A stretch of 25,081 nucleotides of DNA from Goniomonas avonlea (lineage: Eukaryota > Cryptophyceae > Goniomonadida > Goniomonadaceae). The stretch covers positions 1 through 25,081 of the forward strand of contig QUTJ01031830.1 in the NCBI GenBank assembly GCA_003573635.1. The letters run 5' to 3'. The notes beneath the pieces were generated by a model that saw only the letters and a program-made list of their open reading frames with translations, did no database searches and was not told where the DNA came from. Below, in pieces: positions 12,001 to 22,496 of the stretch. Numbering within the stretch: the stretch's first letter is position 1; every line of letters begins with the position of its first letter. Made by a program: the position numbers and the translations under genes.

Positions 12001-15000
12001 TTGCGAGCGCGTGGCTGGCAGACTCCGCGCTGGTGTGCAAAGTCGCTGCTGGGTCCACCCTTTATGCGCCCTTGGTGGCCTCTGTGGTGCTGCAAGCCTC
12101 GTCGACGCGTGCGTTCTCCTACGGTCACGCGAGGGTCGTCCCTGTCCAGCGTGCCAACACACCGGCGACAGCTGGCATCAGCGTCACGGTTGTTGGCGAG
12201 AACTTCCGAGAGGATTTACGACGTGTGTCCCTGCGTGCTGGCACGACGAGTGCACTCGTCACGGTGTGGACAGCCGACTCCAGCGTGGTGTGCCGAGTTG
12301 CGTCCGGTGCAGGAACCAGGGTTGTCCTTGTTGTGAGTGATCACCGCGCTCCTGCGACATCCTGCGTCGCGTTCTCGTACAATGCACCCGACGGCCCCGC
12401 TCGCAGCCCTGCTGGGTCCAACGCCGCAGCAAGTGGAGCAATCAGCGTGACAGTCGTCGGCCAGTCGCTGGGTGTGTCTGATGTCTCCTCCTCGCTCCGG
12501 CAAGGCCGCACGCACTGCCCAGCAACAGCCTGGGTCTCTGATTCCAGTCTTGTCTGCCGTCATCCGGAATCGGGGCGCCTCGTGGCCTCCGTGACGGTGA
12601 CCGTTCTGAGTGCCGGCACACTGGTTTCCATGGTATCCTTGGATCGCGTAGCAGTCGCGCCCCCATGCTGTCGGAACATACAGACCACCGGCAGCAGCAG
12701 TGTCACAATGGTCGGAACCGGCATGGCCGCACTCGAAATGTCTGTCCGGACGCGTCTGGGAGGCAGCGCAGCCCAAGCAACAAGGTGGGTGTCAGACTCG
12801 GCGCTGCAGACTCGGGTGGGGATATTTGCTCGTGAAGGGCGAATCTCGGTGAGTGTGTCGCCCAGTCGCGCAGTGTCGTCGAGTGTTGCTGCCTTCAGCG
12901 CATCGCGTCCCACTGTTAGCCCGGCTGCCAGCGTGGCCGTGCCTGGGACAGGAGGGGTTCGCGTCACCGTGACGGGGGCACAGATGGGGGCGATAAACTA
13001 CTCTCCACGCGTGTCCCTGAGCGGCTCCACGGCCCGCAGTTCAGTGTGGATATCGGACTCAACACTCACAGTTCGGACGCCTCCTGTCGCGAGCGCCGCG
13101 ATCACCTCTGCAGTCAGTGTTGTAACCAGTGTCGGCACGCAGCAGGGTACGCTTGGGTACGCCGCCTGGCTCAGTGGGATGTTGCAAACCAACACTCCTG
13201 GGACTGGGGCTTCGACTGTGACGGTGCTGGGCAGGCACTTGGGCAGTTGGGACATCACAGCCAGGCCTCGGCTCGGAACAGCGACACCGCTGTCCCGGTG
13301 GGTGTCCGAATCAAGCGTCACGTGCCGGCTCGGGCAGCGTGGGCGTGTGTCCTCGTCCTGCGCTGTCGCTGCTTCGTTGCTGCCGGGCGTCCGGTCCACG
13401 TTGTCAGCCGCTGTGAGCTATGACCAGCCTCACCCGGGGCCCGCGCGCACAGCTGCCGTCTCTGCCTCCACCGGCGGCACCATGGTCACTGTGCTTGGTG
13501 GCAGCCTCAGCGTTAGCTCTCCGCGCACCCGCTTCGGAGTAACCGCGACTGTGCAGACCGTGTGGCTGTCGGACACCGCGGCTGTTGCGCGCTCTGGAGC
13601 ATGTCGACGGGCGCTCCTTGTTGACGCAGTCGTGTCTGTAGCCCAGGGCACTGGAACGCTCTCTCGCGCGATTTCAGTCTCCTCAGCAGCCTTCCAGACA
13701 GCGGTGCGCGCCAATTCGGGTTCCACGGGTGCCGTGAGCGTGACTGTGATTGGGACCTCGATCGGTAGCCTTGGCCACTCCAGCAGGGTGCTGGTGCACG
13801 GCTCTGCCGGTGAGTCGGTGAGGTGGACGTCGTCTTCAGCGCTGACGTGTAAGCGTGGCACTGGGATGGGGGGCAGCGCAGCACTCACCGTCTCGGTGGC
13901 CCCTTCAGTGCTCGGGACATCCATGGCAGCCTTGTCGTTTGATGGCACTATGCTCATGGCGCCTCGCGCAAACACGCCAACCACACTCGCCGTCTCCGCC
14001 ACGGTCGTGGGAATCTCATTTGGGGCGAGAAGTGCCTCCGCCGTTGGCCGTCTCGGCGGGTCAGGATCACCAGCAACAGCTTGGGTTTCTGATTCCTTGC
14101 TGCGTCTCAAGCTTGCCAGTGGAGTCGGTGGTTATCTAGATCTGGTGTCGACCTTGAGGTCGAGCAGCCTGGGAACTGCAACGAGAAGCTTCTCCTTCGA
14201 CGTCCACGCTCCCACTCAGCGGCCATTCAGAAACGCACCGACCACTGGAGCGGTCAGCCTGACCATTGTCGGGTTCGGCCTGGGCAGGCAGAGACAGCTG
14301 GCAGCGCGCGTTGGGATAACTGCCCGAGCCAGCACGGAATGGACGGCAGAATCATCGTTGACGTGTCTCACGGCTCCTGGAACAGGCCAGATGGGGTCGC
14401 TTGTGCTGTCGCTCGCGCAGAGACAGGCAACCGTGAGCCGCGCCGTCTCCTTCAATCAGCCGTCCCTCGAGCGCACCGCCAACACGCCGACAACAGGGTC
14501 CGTCTCCGTGACCCTGCTGGGAGCTGGCTTTGGGACTACAGCTGGCTCCACCAGGCTCCGGGCTGGAACAGCAGCCGAGTCGTCGACATGGACGGCCGAT
14601 TCCTCGCTGTGTGGCAGGGTGTCGGCTGGAGTGAACTACTCAGGTCAGCTGTTCTTGACAGTCCAGGGTGTTTGGGGGGGCAATCAAGCTCAGGGTCTCC
14701 GGAACCTTCCCGGCGTCGTTGAGTTTGAGCAGGCCTTCAATCTCCCTGTCACCGCCGCGGTCTCGGTCACCCTTGTGGGCCACGGCTTGGGTCCGGCCCA
14801 AGAGAGCGTGGCGGCGCGGCAAGGCGCTACAGGAAGCGTCGCTGTGCTGTGGGGGTCCGACACGGGCTTAACCTGCAAGTCGTCTGCCGGGTCCTTGTCC
14901 GAGCTGGGTCTGCGGGCGCACAGCGTCTCCGTTGGCGCTGCGGTTGGGAGCTTCTCCAACGCCTTGTCGTATGACAAGATCTTCTGGATTCGGCCAAGCA

Positions 15001-18000
15001 ACGTGTTGCGGACAAACCTTCCAGCGACGGCCGCGACCACAATCACCCTTGTCGGCGCGGCGATTGACACGAGTGTGCAGTGTCGAGTGGGTCCGACAGC
15101 GTGCAGCGCCCTTGTTTGGACGGCCACGTCGTCCTTGGTCTGTAAAGTGGCGCCGTTCTCGGGCACAGCAGGGTCTCGGTGGGTTGGTCCCGGAGTTGTT
15201 GTCACTGGCACAGTGCCTTGGCCTCACGCTGGCACATACCGTGCGACACTCACCGCAGGGTTCTCGTTCGACCGACCGGTCCTGTCCTCTGCCTTAGCCG
15301 CCAACGGCCCCATCACAGGCGCCGCTCTGTTCACTCTGTCGGGTTTCCACTTCGGCTTGCGGGACGCGTCGCCTCGGGGCCGTGTGACCGACACAGCATG
15401 CGAGAGCTCAGTCTGGGCCTCGGAGTCCTCTTTACGCCTCCGGCTCGCCGCCATGGTGGAGAGCACCAAGACAACCTCTGTCGCTGTGTCGGTGTCTCCG
15501 GGCACGCTCCCTGGCGCGAATCTTGTGGTGTATTCGTACAACGAGTTCTTCCTACCGCGTGCAAGCAGCGTGCTGGTTCGCAACGGGCCTACCACCGGCG
15601 GCTGCATTGTCACCTTGTTAGGGGTTGGGTTTCCCGCTCATATCAAGATCAGAGTTGGGGGCACTCACAGTGTCATGGCCGGCTGGGCCTCTGAAACTTC
15701 CGTGACCTGCAAGCTTGGTGTGGGCGCCGGCACAGGTCACACCACGGCTGTGAGCCACATGAGATTTGCGACCTCGCGGGTTCAGGTTTTCAGTTTCAAC
15801 GCGTTTTGGGGCAAGAGTGTCTCGGCTCGCAACGTTCCCTTGACCGGAGCGGCGGCGGTAACCATTTTCGCCAACCACCTCGGGACGGTCGACACTTCCT
15901 TGGCTGTTCGAGTTGGCAACTCGGCTGCAAACAGCGTAAAGTGGATGTCTGATTCCGCTGTCGCTTGCAGGCCAGGGGCAGGCGCGGGGCGCTCGCACCT
16001 GGTGGCTGTGAGCACTGCAGTAGGGCCCAGGACCGGGCTTAGTCTCTCGTACGACAGCGTCTGGTTCTCCTCTGATCAGCCTGAGGGGTCCGCAGTCGGC
16101 GGTGCAAACGTCACTTTGGCGGGCCAGAACTTCGACATCAGCGGGCAGGTGCAGTACACCTGCAGCTTCACAGCAGGCACTGACTCGTCCACGGTGGCCG
16201 CGGTCGTTCGGTCTGCAACTGCGATAGCCTGCACAACGCCCCCGTGGGGTCTAACGTTTGCAGCCAAGGCGACGGTCCTGTCTCTGCGGCCTGTTTCCAA
16301 GGCCGGCGAGGTGACCCTGTACACCTTCATCGAGCGCTGGGACAGCGTTGTCCCCACCACTGGCGCCGCCGGCGGGGGCCACACCCTCACTCTCGCAGGC
16401 GTTGGCTTCGATCGCTCGGCCTCGTACCGCTGCGTGTTTGCAGCTGTAGCCGTCGATGCCTTGGTGCAGTCCCCGACCACCATCACCTGCACAATGCCGT
16501 CGCTGGGAGCCGCCCAGACTGCGAATCTGACCTTGGTCCGAGGGAGCAGCTCCGTCGCAGGGGTTGCAAGTGTCCCGGTGCGTTTCTACGAGGAGTGGTT
16601 GAGCGCGGCGCCGTCCTCGCTGGGAGGCTCGAACCAGTCTGCCGTGGTCCGCGGCCTGTACTTCCGTGCGGGCAATGGTTCCTATGCCTGCGTCTTTGAC
16701 CTTTCGAGCGGCTACGTTCCTCCTGGATGGAACGGGTCCTCCGTTCTCTCCGCGGTGTTTGTGTCGAGCAGCAAGCTTCAGTGCCCCTTGCCTGTCTCCT
16801 TCGTTGGAACTGCGTCCTTGACTCTCAGAGACGAAATTGATAACGTCACTGTCGTCACCGCAGCTCCCTTCAGGCATACCGTGCTGACCTCTGTCTCCTC
16901 GACATCTCCCAGTGATGGACCCGCCAATGGCAAAACCGTCGTCACCATCTCTGGCTTTGGCTTCGTTCCACACCGTGTGTATCAAGCCAAGTTTGTCTCC
17001 GGCTTCTTAACGTCCGAGGTGCCTGTGAATGTCACCAGCTTCGGTACAGCGATGTTTGTGACTCCTGACTGGGGCAGCCAGTTCCCCGCTGGTGTCACAA
17101 CTCTCCTGATAATGCCCGAGGGCTCCACGCCCGTCGCGACCCTAGACGGTAATCCTCGAAGCTTTACGTTCTACTCCGTCGTGACGTTAATTGCGCCAAC
17201 GTATGCGCACACGTCCGGATCCAGTGTGGTGACAGTGACTGGCTCAGGGCTGCAGCTCGAGGTTCCCTCTTTCTGCCAATTCGGCTACAGTAACAGGAGC
17301 TTCAGCAGCCGACATGAAACCGCCCTGTCAACCACTCGGCTTCGGTGTGAGTTTAGCTGGCCACGTTCGGACACCCCGCAGACCATCGTTGTTTCGGTAC
17401 AGCAGCTGGGGAGCGTCGTCCAGTCGAGCCAGCTCCTGAGTCTCGAGGTCCGCAGTGACTACGCGTCAGTCTCACCGCAGCAGGCCCATATGGGTGGTGG
17501 AAGCGCGATTGGAGTGTCGGCGACGGTTCTGAACGTGTCCCGCGCGTTCACCTGCTTGTTCAGCCGCACATCCGGTGACGGGACGCTCGAGGCGGCGGCC
17601 TCCCTGCCCTCACGGCCTGTGTCGGCGCAGGGCATTACCTGCATCGCGCCTGCCTGGCCCCACCCCATGCTTTCTGACGAGGTTGCCGTCAACATTTCTG
17701 TGATTGAGTTCCCGCACGCAGACAGTCTCGCGGAGATGTGGCGCGAGGTGGTTGCCGCGAACTACACAGTGCCGCCCTCTGCCAGACTCCTGCACAGAAT
17801 CACGCCCAACAAGCCCTTTGTGTTCTTCCGTGCCAAGCTCACGCCGTCCATTGGGCCGGCCACCGGCGGCTCGTCCGTCGTCGCTGAGATTGGTGACTCT
17901 CTGACGGTGTGTGTCCAGTACCAGTGTCAGTTTAGCAGGTTCGACGCAGTCATGCTCTCGACCCCAGCAAGTCCACTGTCGCCCAGCGTGCTGACGTGTC

Positions 18001-21000
18001 GGACTCCTTCCTGGGGATCCAGGTTTACATTTGGTCCTGTGGTTGTCGTGATCTTACAAAACGGACTGCCCCTTCCAGCGGTACAGCCGTTGAGCTATCT
18101 GTTCCAAGAGGTGTTCCTCTCAATTGCTCCGAGTCGAGGGTTCGCAACCGCCGGTACGGTCATAACTGTTCAAGGTTCCGGCTTCAACTACACCTCCGCG
18201 AGCCCGTACGTGTGCAGGCTTCTGTGTGGCTCCTACGCTGTTCAGGCTACCGCGTCTGTGCTCAGCGTGCAGCAGCTAGCCTGCACCCTGCCCGCCTGGA
18301 AGCACCCCTCCTGCGTCGCAAGGCTGGTGGTTGAGAGGACCGGCTCGGGCGTCTCGACCAGCTGGAGTGTCCTCCTGGAGGACGTGGTCACGTCCGCTGC
18401 CCCAACCGCTGCGTCGGCGGCCGGCGGTTCGGTCATCACACTGAGCGGCGCGGGCTTCGGCGACGGCGGCTTCGGCGGCTGCGCGTGGAGAATCGGCGGC
18501 GGCGCGGGCTTCGGCGACGGCGGCTTCGGCGGCTGCGCGTGGAGAATCGGCGGCGGCGCGGGCTTCGGCGACGCGGACTCGCAGCAGCAGCCGGAGTACC
18601 GGTGCAGCTTCCGATCCGGAACAATGGCAATGGTCTCTGTCGCGACCATAGAGTCCCATGAAACGCTGCGCTGTGTGCTTCCGGCTTGGGGGAGCTTATT
18701 CGCAGCCGCGACCGTGAACGTCACCATCTTCCGAAATGATCTTGGGCACGAAGCCGCTGTAGCTGCCTCGGGGCTGTTCAACCTGACCCTGTACCAGGAG
18801 GTTCTCTCAGTCAACGCCTCCGTCGCCCCAGCATCCGGGGGGGTGCCCGTTACTATCACAGGCAGCGGGTTCAGTGTCGCAGCCGTGTACGTGGCCAGCT
18901 TTGGGTCAGCAAAAGGTAGTGTGATGGCGGATGTTACCGTCGTGTCCCAGTCCCGCATGGTGTTGGTGTCGCCCCAGTGGCCGTATCCTGCGCAGCGCGT
19001 GGCGCTCAGCGTTCAGCAGCGTCGCCTCAGCGGGGAAACGCTTGCCGTTGCCTCCCCGGGCACAGTCTACTTTGAAATGACGGAGACGGTGACCGCAGTG
19101 AGGCAGACCGCGGGCCCTGCGAGCGGCGGGACCGTGATCACCGTGGTCGCGTCAGGCCTTAACCCCGAGCTGACCTACCACTGCTCGTTTTCAGCAGCCG
19201 AGGGTGGGCGAATGCTTGCGCCGGCTGCACCCATGGACCCCACCACGCTGTCCTGCACAACGCCAGCCTTTGGCGCAGTGTTCCGGGCGCAGCTGGCCGT
19301 CCTTGCTCTCGTTCGCGGTGAGATTGTGCTCCCGACCGTCTCCGGAACTCCGTTTTCCTTCGCGTTCACGCCTGTGATTTCCGGCGTTCGGGCTGTGACA
19401 CCCACCGTCGGGCCCGCTACAGGCGGCACGAATCTCACTCTGGCAGGGCACGGTCTCTCTGCAAGCATGCTGCTGGAGTGCACGTTTTCCACCTCTGTCG
19501 CCGGCGAGCTGCAATTCTCTCCAGCCGTGGTGGTCTCACCCGCGCTCTTTGTGTGCGCCCTGCCTGTCTGGGGCTCGCTGTACCCTGCCCGAACAGTCAA
19601 CATCACGATCACCACAAGCGGCAACGGCACAAAGGTCACTCTCCCAGCACAGGCTGCCGTCCAGTACAGGTTTGAGCAGGCTGTGGCATCCGTCAACAGA
19701 GCGTACCTCCTGCACTCGGCGGGCACCACCCTGCGATTCGCTGGCAGTGGGCTGGACCCCGCTCAAAAGGACCACTACTTCTGCTCATTTATGCTGCCCC
19801 CACGCAACGACTCGCCGTCTGGAAGCAACATCTCAGTCCCAGTGTCCGCCGTGGGCGTCTCGTCTGCGCACTGCTTATCCCCCGAACTGCCTCCGAGTCC
19901 AGTCTTTCCGTTCCACATGTCGGTGCACCTGACATTCGGCCACCTGTTAGCGACGACGGCCTTCCCGCTGCAGATTGTTGCCCTCCCCGTGGTCCTCGAC
20001 ATCTCGCCCTCCTCTGGCCCAGAGTGGACCCCGACGCTTGTAACCATAACGGGCAGCCACTTCACGCCCGTCACACAGGCAGCGACCATTGTGCAGTTTA
20101 GCGCCCTTGGGGTGTGCTTGGACATGCTTTTGCTCAACAGCACAGCCATCACCTGCACGGTGCCCAACGGGACAGGGCAGTTCCTAGCCGTGGTGGTGAG
20201 CACCGCGAGCGACCTGCACTCCAACCCGAGCGTCAACGGCACCTGGACGTACCGAAAGCCCCCCCCAAGGGTGACGAGCGCGACCCTTCTCGGCAGCACG
20301 GCGGAACTGCGCTGGAACCACCCTATCCGTGTCAACTCGACGCTCCAATCCAACTGTCGCGCCATATTCGATCCAGCGTCGGTAAGCCTGTTCGGCACCA
20401 GCCCGCTCTGTCTTTGGGCGCACTCGGGCGAGGTCCTGACCATTCACCTCGGCTTCCAGTCGCTGCTCGCCGCCGGCTCTGTGCTGACCCTGCAAAACGA
20501 CACGCTGTTCATGCGGAACTTCGAGTCGTTCGCGGCGTCCGACTCCGTCCGCGTCGAGCTGTCCTCGGCCTTGCCCGCCCCGGGCGCGACGATCATTGCG
20601 CCCAACGAGGTCGCAGCGTGCGAGTCCATCCGGCTCCAGGCTGTGGCGGGCTACGGAGGTGGCGGCCGGCCGCTCAGCTTCACGTGGGAGCTCGCTGGTC
20701 AGCCTCACCTGGACCGACGCGGCGCGGTTGTGACGTTTGCTCACGATGAGCTCGGCCTTGGCCTCCACGTCTGGAGCCTCCGCGTCGAGAATTTCATGGG
20801 TGTGAGCTCCACTCAGCACGTGAGCGTGCGCAAGCTTTCCGAGCTACCTCCCACCGTGACCATATTTGCGCCTCCTGAGGCGAACGTGACAAAGGTTTCC
20901 TCGTTGGCATTCACAGGTGGCGCCCGCGTGGCTGCCTGCCAGGCAGTGAGGGAGCAAGACATGCTCTACCATTGGGTCCTGAGTGCAGCCGACTCTGCAG

Positions 21001-22496
21001 TGGTGCTGTATCAGTCGCAGGGCCTCGGACAGAGTGACGTCGTCGTCCCGGTGACAGCCCTCGCCCTGGGTCTGTCCTACAAGCTCACACTCTCTGTGAA
21101 AGTCGTGGGCGTCTTTAACAGCGCTGCGGGCAAGAGCTCAGTCACATTGCACATGGGCGCTCGCGCGCTGCTCGCCTGCATCTTCCCTGGCGGCCGCACC
21201 GTGTCGTCCCACAACAATCTTCAGTTGGACGCGTCGTGCTCGTCGGACCCAGAGTCCCCGCTGCCCGGCACCCTGTCGTACACCTGGGACTGCCAGGTCG
21301 AGCCTGGCGCCTCCGGTTCGTGCCCCTCCTTGGGTGCGTGGCCGGTCACTGGCAGCACTCCGCTGCTCTTTGTCTCGTCACTGGCTCTGCGACAGTCGGA
21401 GGGGGTGTACCAGCTCTCCCTGCAGGTCTCCAGACCAGGCAGGCAGCGATCGACTCCAACGTCGGTGAGAGTCGCAGTGGTCGCCGGGACCCAGGCTCTG
21501 CTCGACGTCCAGATCATCTCTCAGCTGCCGCCGCGGGTCAACTACGACGGATTCCTCGCCGTGCAAGGCGTAGCTCCGCCCAACACTGTCTGCGCATGGT
21601 CGGGCTTCACGTCCAGCTCCCAGCTGGACTTTGCCGATCGGTCGCGAATCACCACCCCGGTCGGCCAGTGCGATCTCGTTCTCATGCCCGAGTTCCTGAC
21701 CGGTGAGATTGGCCAGCAATTCACACTGGTCCTTGAGGCCACTCACGTCGCGACTGGCGTCAAGGGGTACGCGTCCGTCACGGCGCAGGTGAACATACCA
21801 CCTCGCGGCGGCACCTGCCAGGTCTTGCCAACCGAGGGTGTCGAAGCGGAAACAGAGTTCCGTCTCACGTGCGAGGACTGGGAGGACGAGGACCTGCCGC
21901 TGCAGTTTGGCGTGGCGGTGTGCAGCTCCAACAACCCCACCTGCGGCCCCGGCGGCCACACCCGCATTTTCGGGCGGCAACAGAGCTGGGCGGACTCACG
22001 GTCCCTGTGGCTTCCGTACTTGGACGGACCCACTGCGGTTGTCGCGGCTATTACGGACTCGCTAGGGTCAACATCGCAGTACAAGGTGGTGGTGACTGTG
22101 CACCCGCTGGAGGATATCTTCGCGAAGATCGAGGACCTGACACACCAGACCGAGGCGCTCCTTGCAGCGGGCAGCACTGACACCGGCGTCAACCTCATCC
22201 AAATTGTGAACACTGTTCTCGGGACTCTCGATCGGAGAGCAACCGGCCCCGGCCTTCGCCGGCAGCACTTGCGCGCTATCGAAGCGTTCGTCGTCGCCGG
22301 CCCGGTGAGCCGCCTGATATCGTCGCTGATTACCTACACGGCTCCGCGCCTAGAGCTGTACGACACCGCCGCGATGAACTACCTGCTGAGTGTTATTGAC
22401 ACAGCGCTGTCGCACTCGTTGACCGAGGACTTGTACGTCTCCATTGCTGGGCTTGTCTGCGATATCGTGACCGAGCTCGCGCTTCGGCTGCCTCAG
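3..22496 (+). CDS. Giant IPT/TIG-repeat and REJ-domain surface protein, exon 1 (5'-partial)
   Basis: A single open frame of 7,498 complete codons enters from the left edge. The frame is open upstream of the GTG at 27 and of the ATG at 33, and the window opens in the middle of a repeat unit, so neither is the true start and no signal peptide is visible. Order of parts by residue counted from position 3: about 61 diverged IPT/TIG units (1-5350), about 14 conventional IPT/TIG domains (5353-6750), a pre-REJ beta domain (6750-6850), a REJ module with PKD-like core (6850-7035), and a helix-rich stretch (7035-7498). The exon ends at CAG|GTAAGG, phase 0. Reading on through the donor adds a short non-domain tail to a stop at 22557-22559, which I take as intron. 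One base (7332) is undetermined, giving one unknown residue. Likely a secreted or membrane-anchored adhesion or recognition protein. The function is inferred from domains only. An exon this long without introns is unusual. Confidence 0.9.
228..763 (+). repeat. Recent segmental duplicate, copy 1 (about two IPT units plus start of a third)
   Basis: Nearly co-linear at nucleotide level with 7452-7990. In the sub-stretch 324-466 against 7551-7693 I count 13 differences in 143 aligned bases (about 91% identity), whereas typical unit pairs in this array are alignable only as protein. The only length change noted is one extra codon in the second copy. Similarity fades after 763/7990. Confidence 0.88.
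2240..3055 (+). repeat. Higher-order repeat A: diagnostic three-unit block
   Basis: Three consecutive unit types recur in the same order in blocks A, B and C. Type 1 has VTVLGRxAGH and a C-x-x-T-x-W/SSVxCK pair. Type 2 opens with TVRAATG-like residues (here IIRAATGANSVT) and has TDTG where other units have SDSS. Type 3 has an aromatic W before the turn (AWSMGVLERS) and E-S-A/S-(L/M)-x-L-K. In A the short marker unit lies seven units upstream, and block B starts directly after type 3. Confidence 0.75.
4815..5625 (+). repeat. Higher-order repeat B: diagnostic three-unit block
   Basis: Same order of unit types: VTVLGRNAGH; TVRAATGCNSVT with TDTG; GWGL with TESTMHLKL. The short marker unit (VTVVGSAAVK, about 3320) lies six units upstream, the same spacing (about 1,490 bp) as in block C. 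Four units after this block (5645-6660) match in order those after block C (10010-11030), for example W-x-SSTSL followed by APSP at the end of the first and GAQR in the second. Confidence 0.75.
7452..7990 (+). repeat. Recent segmental duplicate, copy 2
   Basis: Partner of 228-763, direct orientation, about 7.22 kb apart. Shared marks include the peptide GVRQ-x-RAVLATVSLSGGSV, the short second unit (a glycine-serine turn in place of the usual nine-residue loop), and EQGWPSS closing the second unit. The undetermined base at 7332 lies about 120 bp upstream of this copy. Confidence 0.88.
9185..9990 (+). repeat. Higher-order repeat C: diagnostic three-unit block
   Basis: Third copy of the ordered series: VTVLGTGNSH with C-x-x-T-x-W; TVRAASGSTSVT with TDTG; GWSFAMLERS with SESSMHLR. 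The marker short unit at about 7700 lies six units upstream. The unit just before each of B and C also matches (MTLALHQPT versus VSLALYSPT), so the shared order extends beyond the triplet. Confidence 0.75.
11500..11650 (+). other. Irregular linker inside the IPT array
   Basis: Between two units the usual end (AFSYD, then N-x-P-x-T-G) is replaced by about 30 extra residues including LLRLLPPEVV and a cysteine and tryptophan not seen at this place elsewhere. Unit spacing here is about 360 bp instead of 260. It could be a remnant of a partly deleted unit or a flexible break in the stalk. Confidence 0.6.
16060..20255 (+). other. About 14 conventional IPT/TIG domains
   Basis: The repeat style changes at about 16.06 kb. 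Units now run: P-x-x-G-(P/A)-x-x-GG, VTVxGxGF, Y-x-C-x-F, a loop, then S-x-x-L-x-C-x-x-P-x-W-G. This is the classic IPT/TIG layout with two conserved cysteines. Approximate starts: 16070, 16345, 16595, 16890, 17180, 17455, 17830, 18100, 18380, 18795, 19080, 19375, 19670, 19985. Spacing is 250-415 bp. At least 20 N-x-S/T sequons fall here, against four seen in the preceding 16 kb. IPT/TIG domains occur in plexins, Met-family receptors and fibrocystin relatives, consistent with an extracellular stalk. Confidence 0.85.
18447..18573 (+). repeat. 54-bp perfect in-frame tandem repeat (2.35 copies)
   Basis: Copy 1 (18447-18500) and copy 2 (18501-18554) are identical; a third copy matches for 19 bases (18555-18573). 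Each copy encodes 18 residues, GAGFGDGGFGGCAWRIGG. It sits at the VTVxGxGF turn of the ninth conventional IPT domain and adds 36 residues, each copy bringing a cysteine and a tryptophan. The normal domain sequence resumes at GAGFGDADS. Perfect identity suggests recent slippage or unequal exchange, possibly variable between individuals. Confidence 0.93.
20255..20560 (+). other. Pre-REJ beta domain
   Basis: About 100 residues between the last IPT domain and the REJ module. It contains ELRWNHPIRVNST, a C-x-A-x-F-D, a second cysteine in LCLWA, and the closing VLTLQNDTLF. A similar cysteine-pair segment commonly precedes REJ modules in protist proteins, from general memory. I do not give it a family name. 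Confidence 0.5.
20560..22110 (+). other. REJ (receptor for egg jelly) module with PKD-like core
   Basis: Marks of the family: LSFTWELAGQP near 20680; the PKD-like LDASCSSDPE followed by LSYTWDC at 21226-21300 with a paired SCPS cysteine; and the late REJ signature PPRGGTCQVLP followed by TEFRLTCEDWEDEDLPLQF (21805-21910). About 500 residues, close to the usual REJ span. REJ modules are extracellular and are known from polycystin-1 relatives and sea urchin sperm receptors; here they suggest a cell-surface role. No polycystin channel region is seen in the window. Confidence 0.85.
22110..22496 (+). other. Helix-rich stretch after REJ, possible start of GAIN-like region
   Basis: After the last REJ strand the composition shifts to amphipathic helices (for example LEDIFAKIEDLTHQTEALLA and AAMNYLLSVIDTALSHSL), continuing across the exon 1/2 junction. 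In polycystin-1-like proteins the region between REJ and GPS is helical and corresponds to GAIN subdomain A. That correspondence is inference from position and composition. Confidence 0.5.

Larger units (their letters stand above)
3..16060 (+). repeat. Array of about 61 diverged IPT/TIG units of about 87 residues (about 260 bp)
   Basis: Each unit runs: N-x-P-x-T-G, then a strand (S)VTVVGxxxG, R-x-GGSxxEATxW, SDSSVxCK, xAxGxGxxLxVAVT, xxQxGSxTxAFSYD. The array spans residues 1-5350. Approximate strand starts (plus or minus 15 nt): 228, 485, 730, 990, 1250, 1510, 1770, 2030, 2285, 2550, 2810, 3065, 3320, 3570, 3830, 4085, 4345, 4600, 4865, 5125, 5385, 5645, 5900, 6155, 6410, 6670, 6930, 7190, 7452, 7705, 7955, 8210, 8465, 8720, 8985, 9245, 9500, 9750, 10010, 10270, 10530, 10790, 11045, 11300, 11660, 11920, 12170, 12430, 12690, 12950, 13205, 13475, 13730, 13985, 14245, 14500, 14755, 15030, 15315, 15595, 15850. 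The first unit is cut by the window edge. The last units (after about 14.7 kb) are looser and lose the N-x-P-x-T-G turn at places. Unit 44 is followed by about 30 extra linker residues. The IPT/TIG assignment is by pattern; one IPT unit in exon 3 (23850-24110) is intermediate and supports it. Confidence 0.9.

Noticed and set aside
3-16060. Bacterial origin (giant adhesin with Ig-like repeats)
   Set aside because: The introns, REJ module and EGF domains in the same frame argue for a eukaryote.
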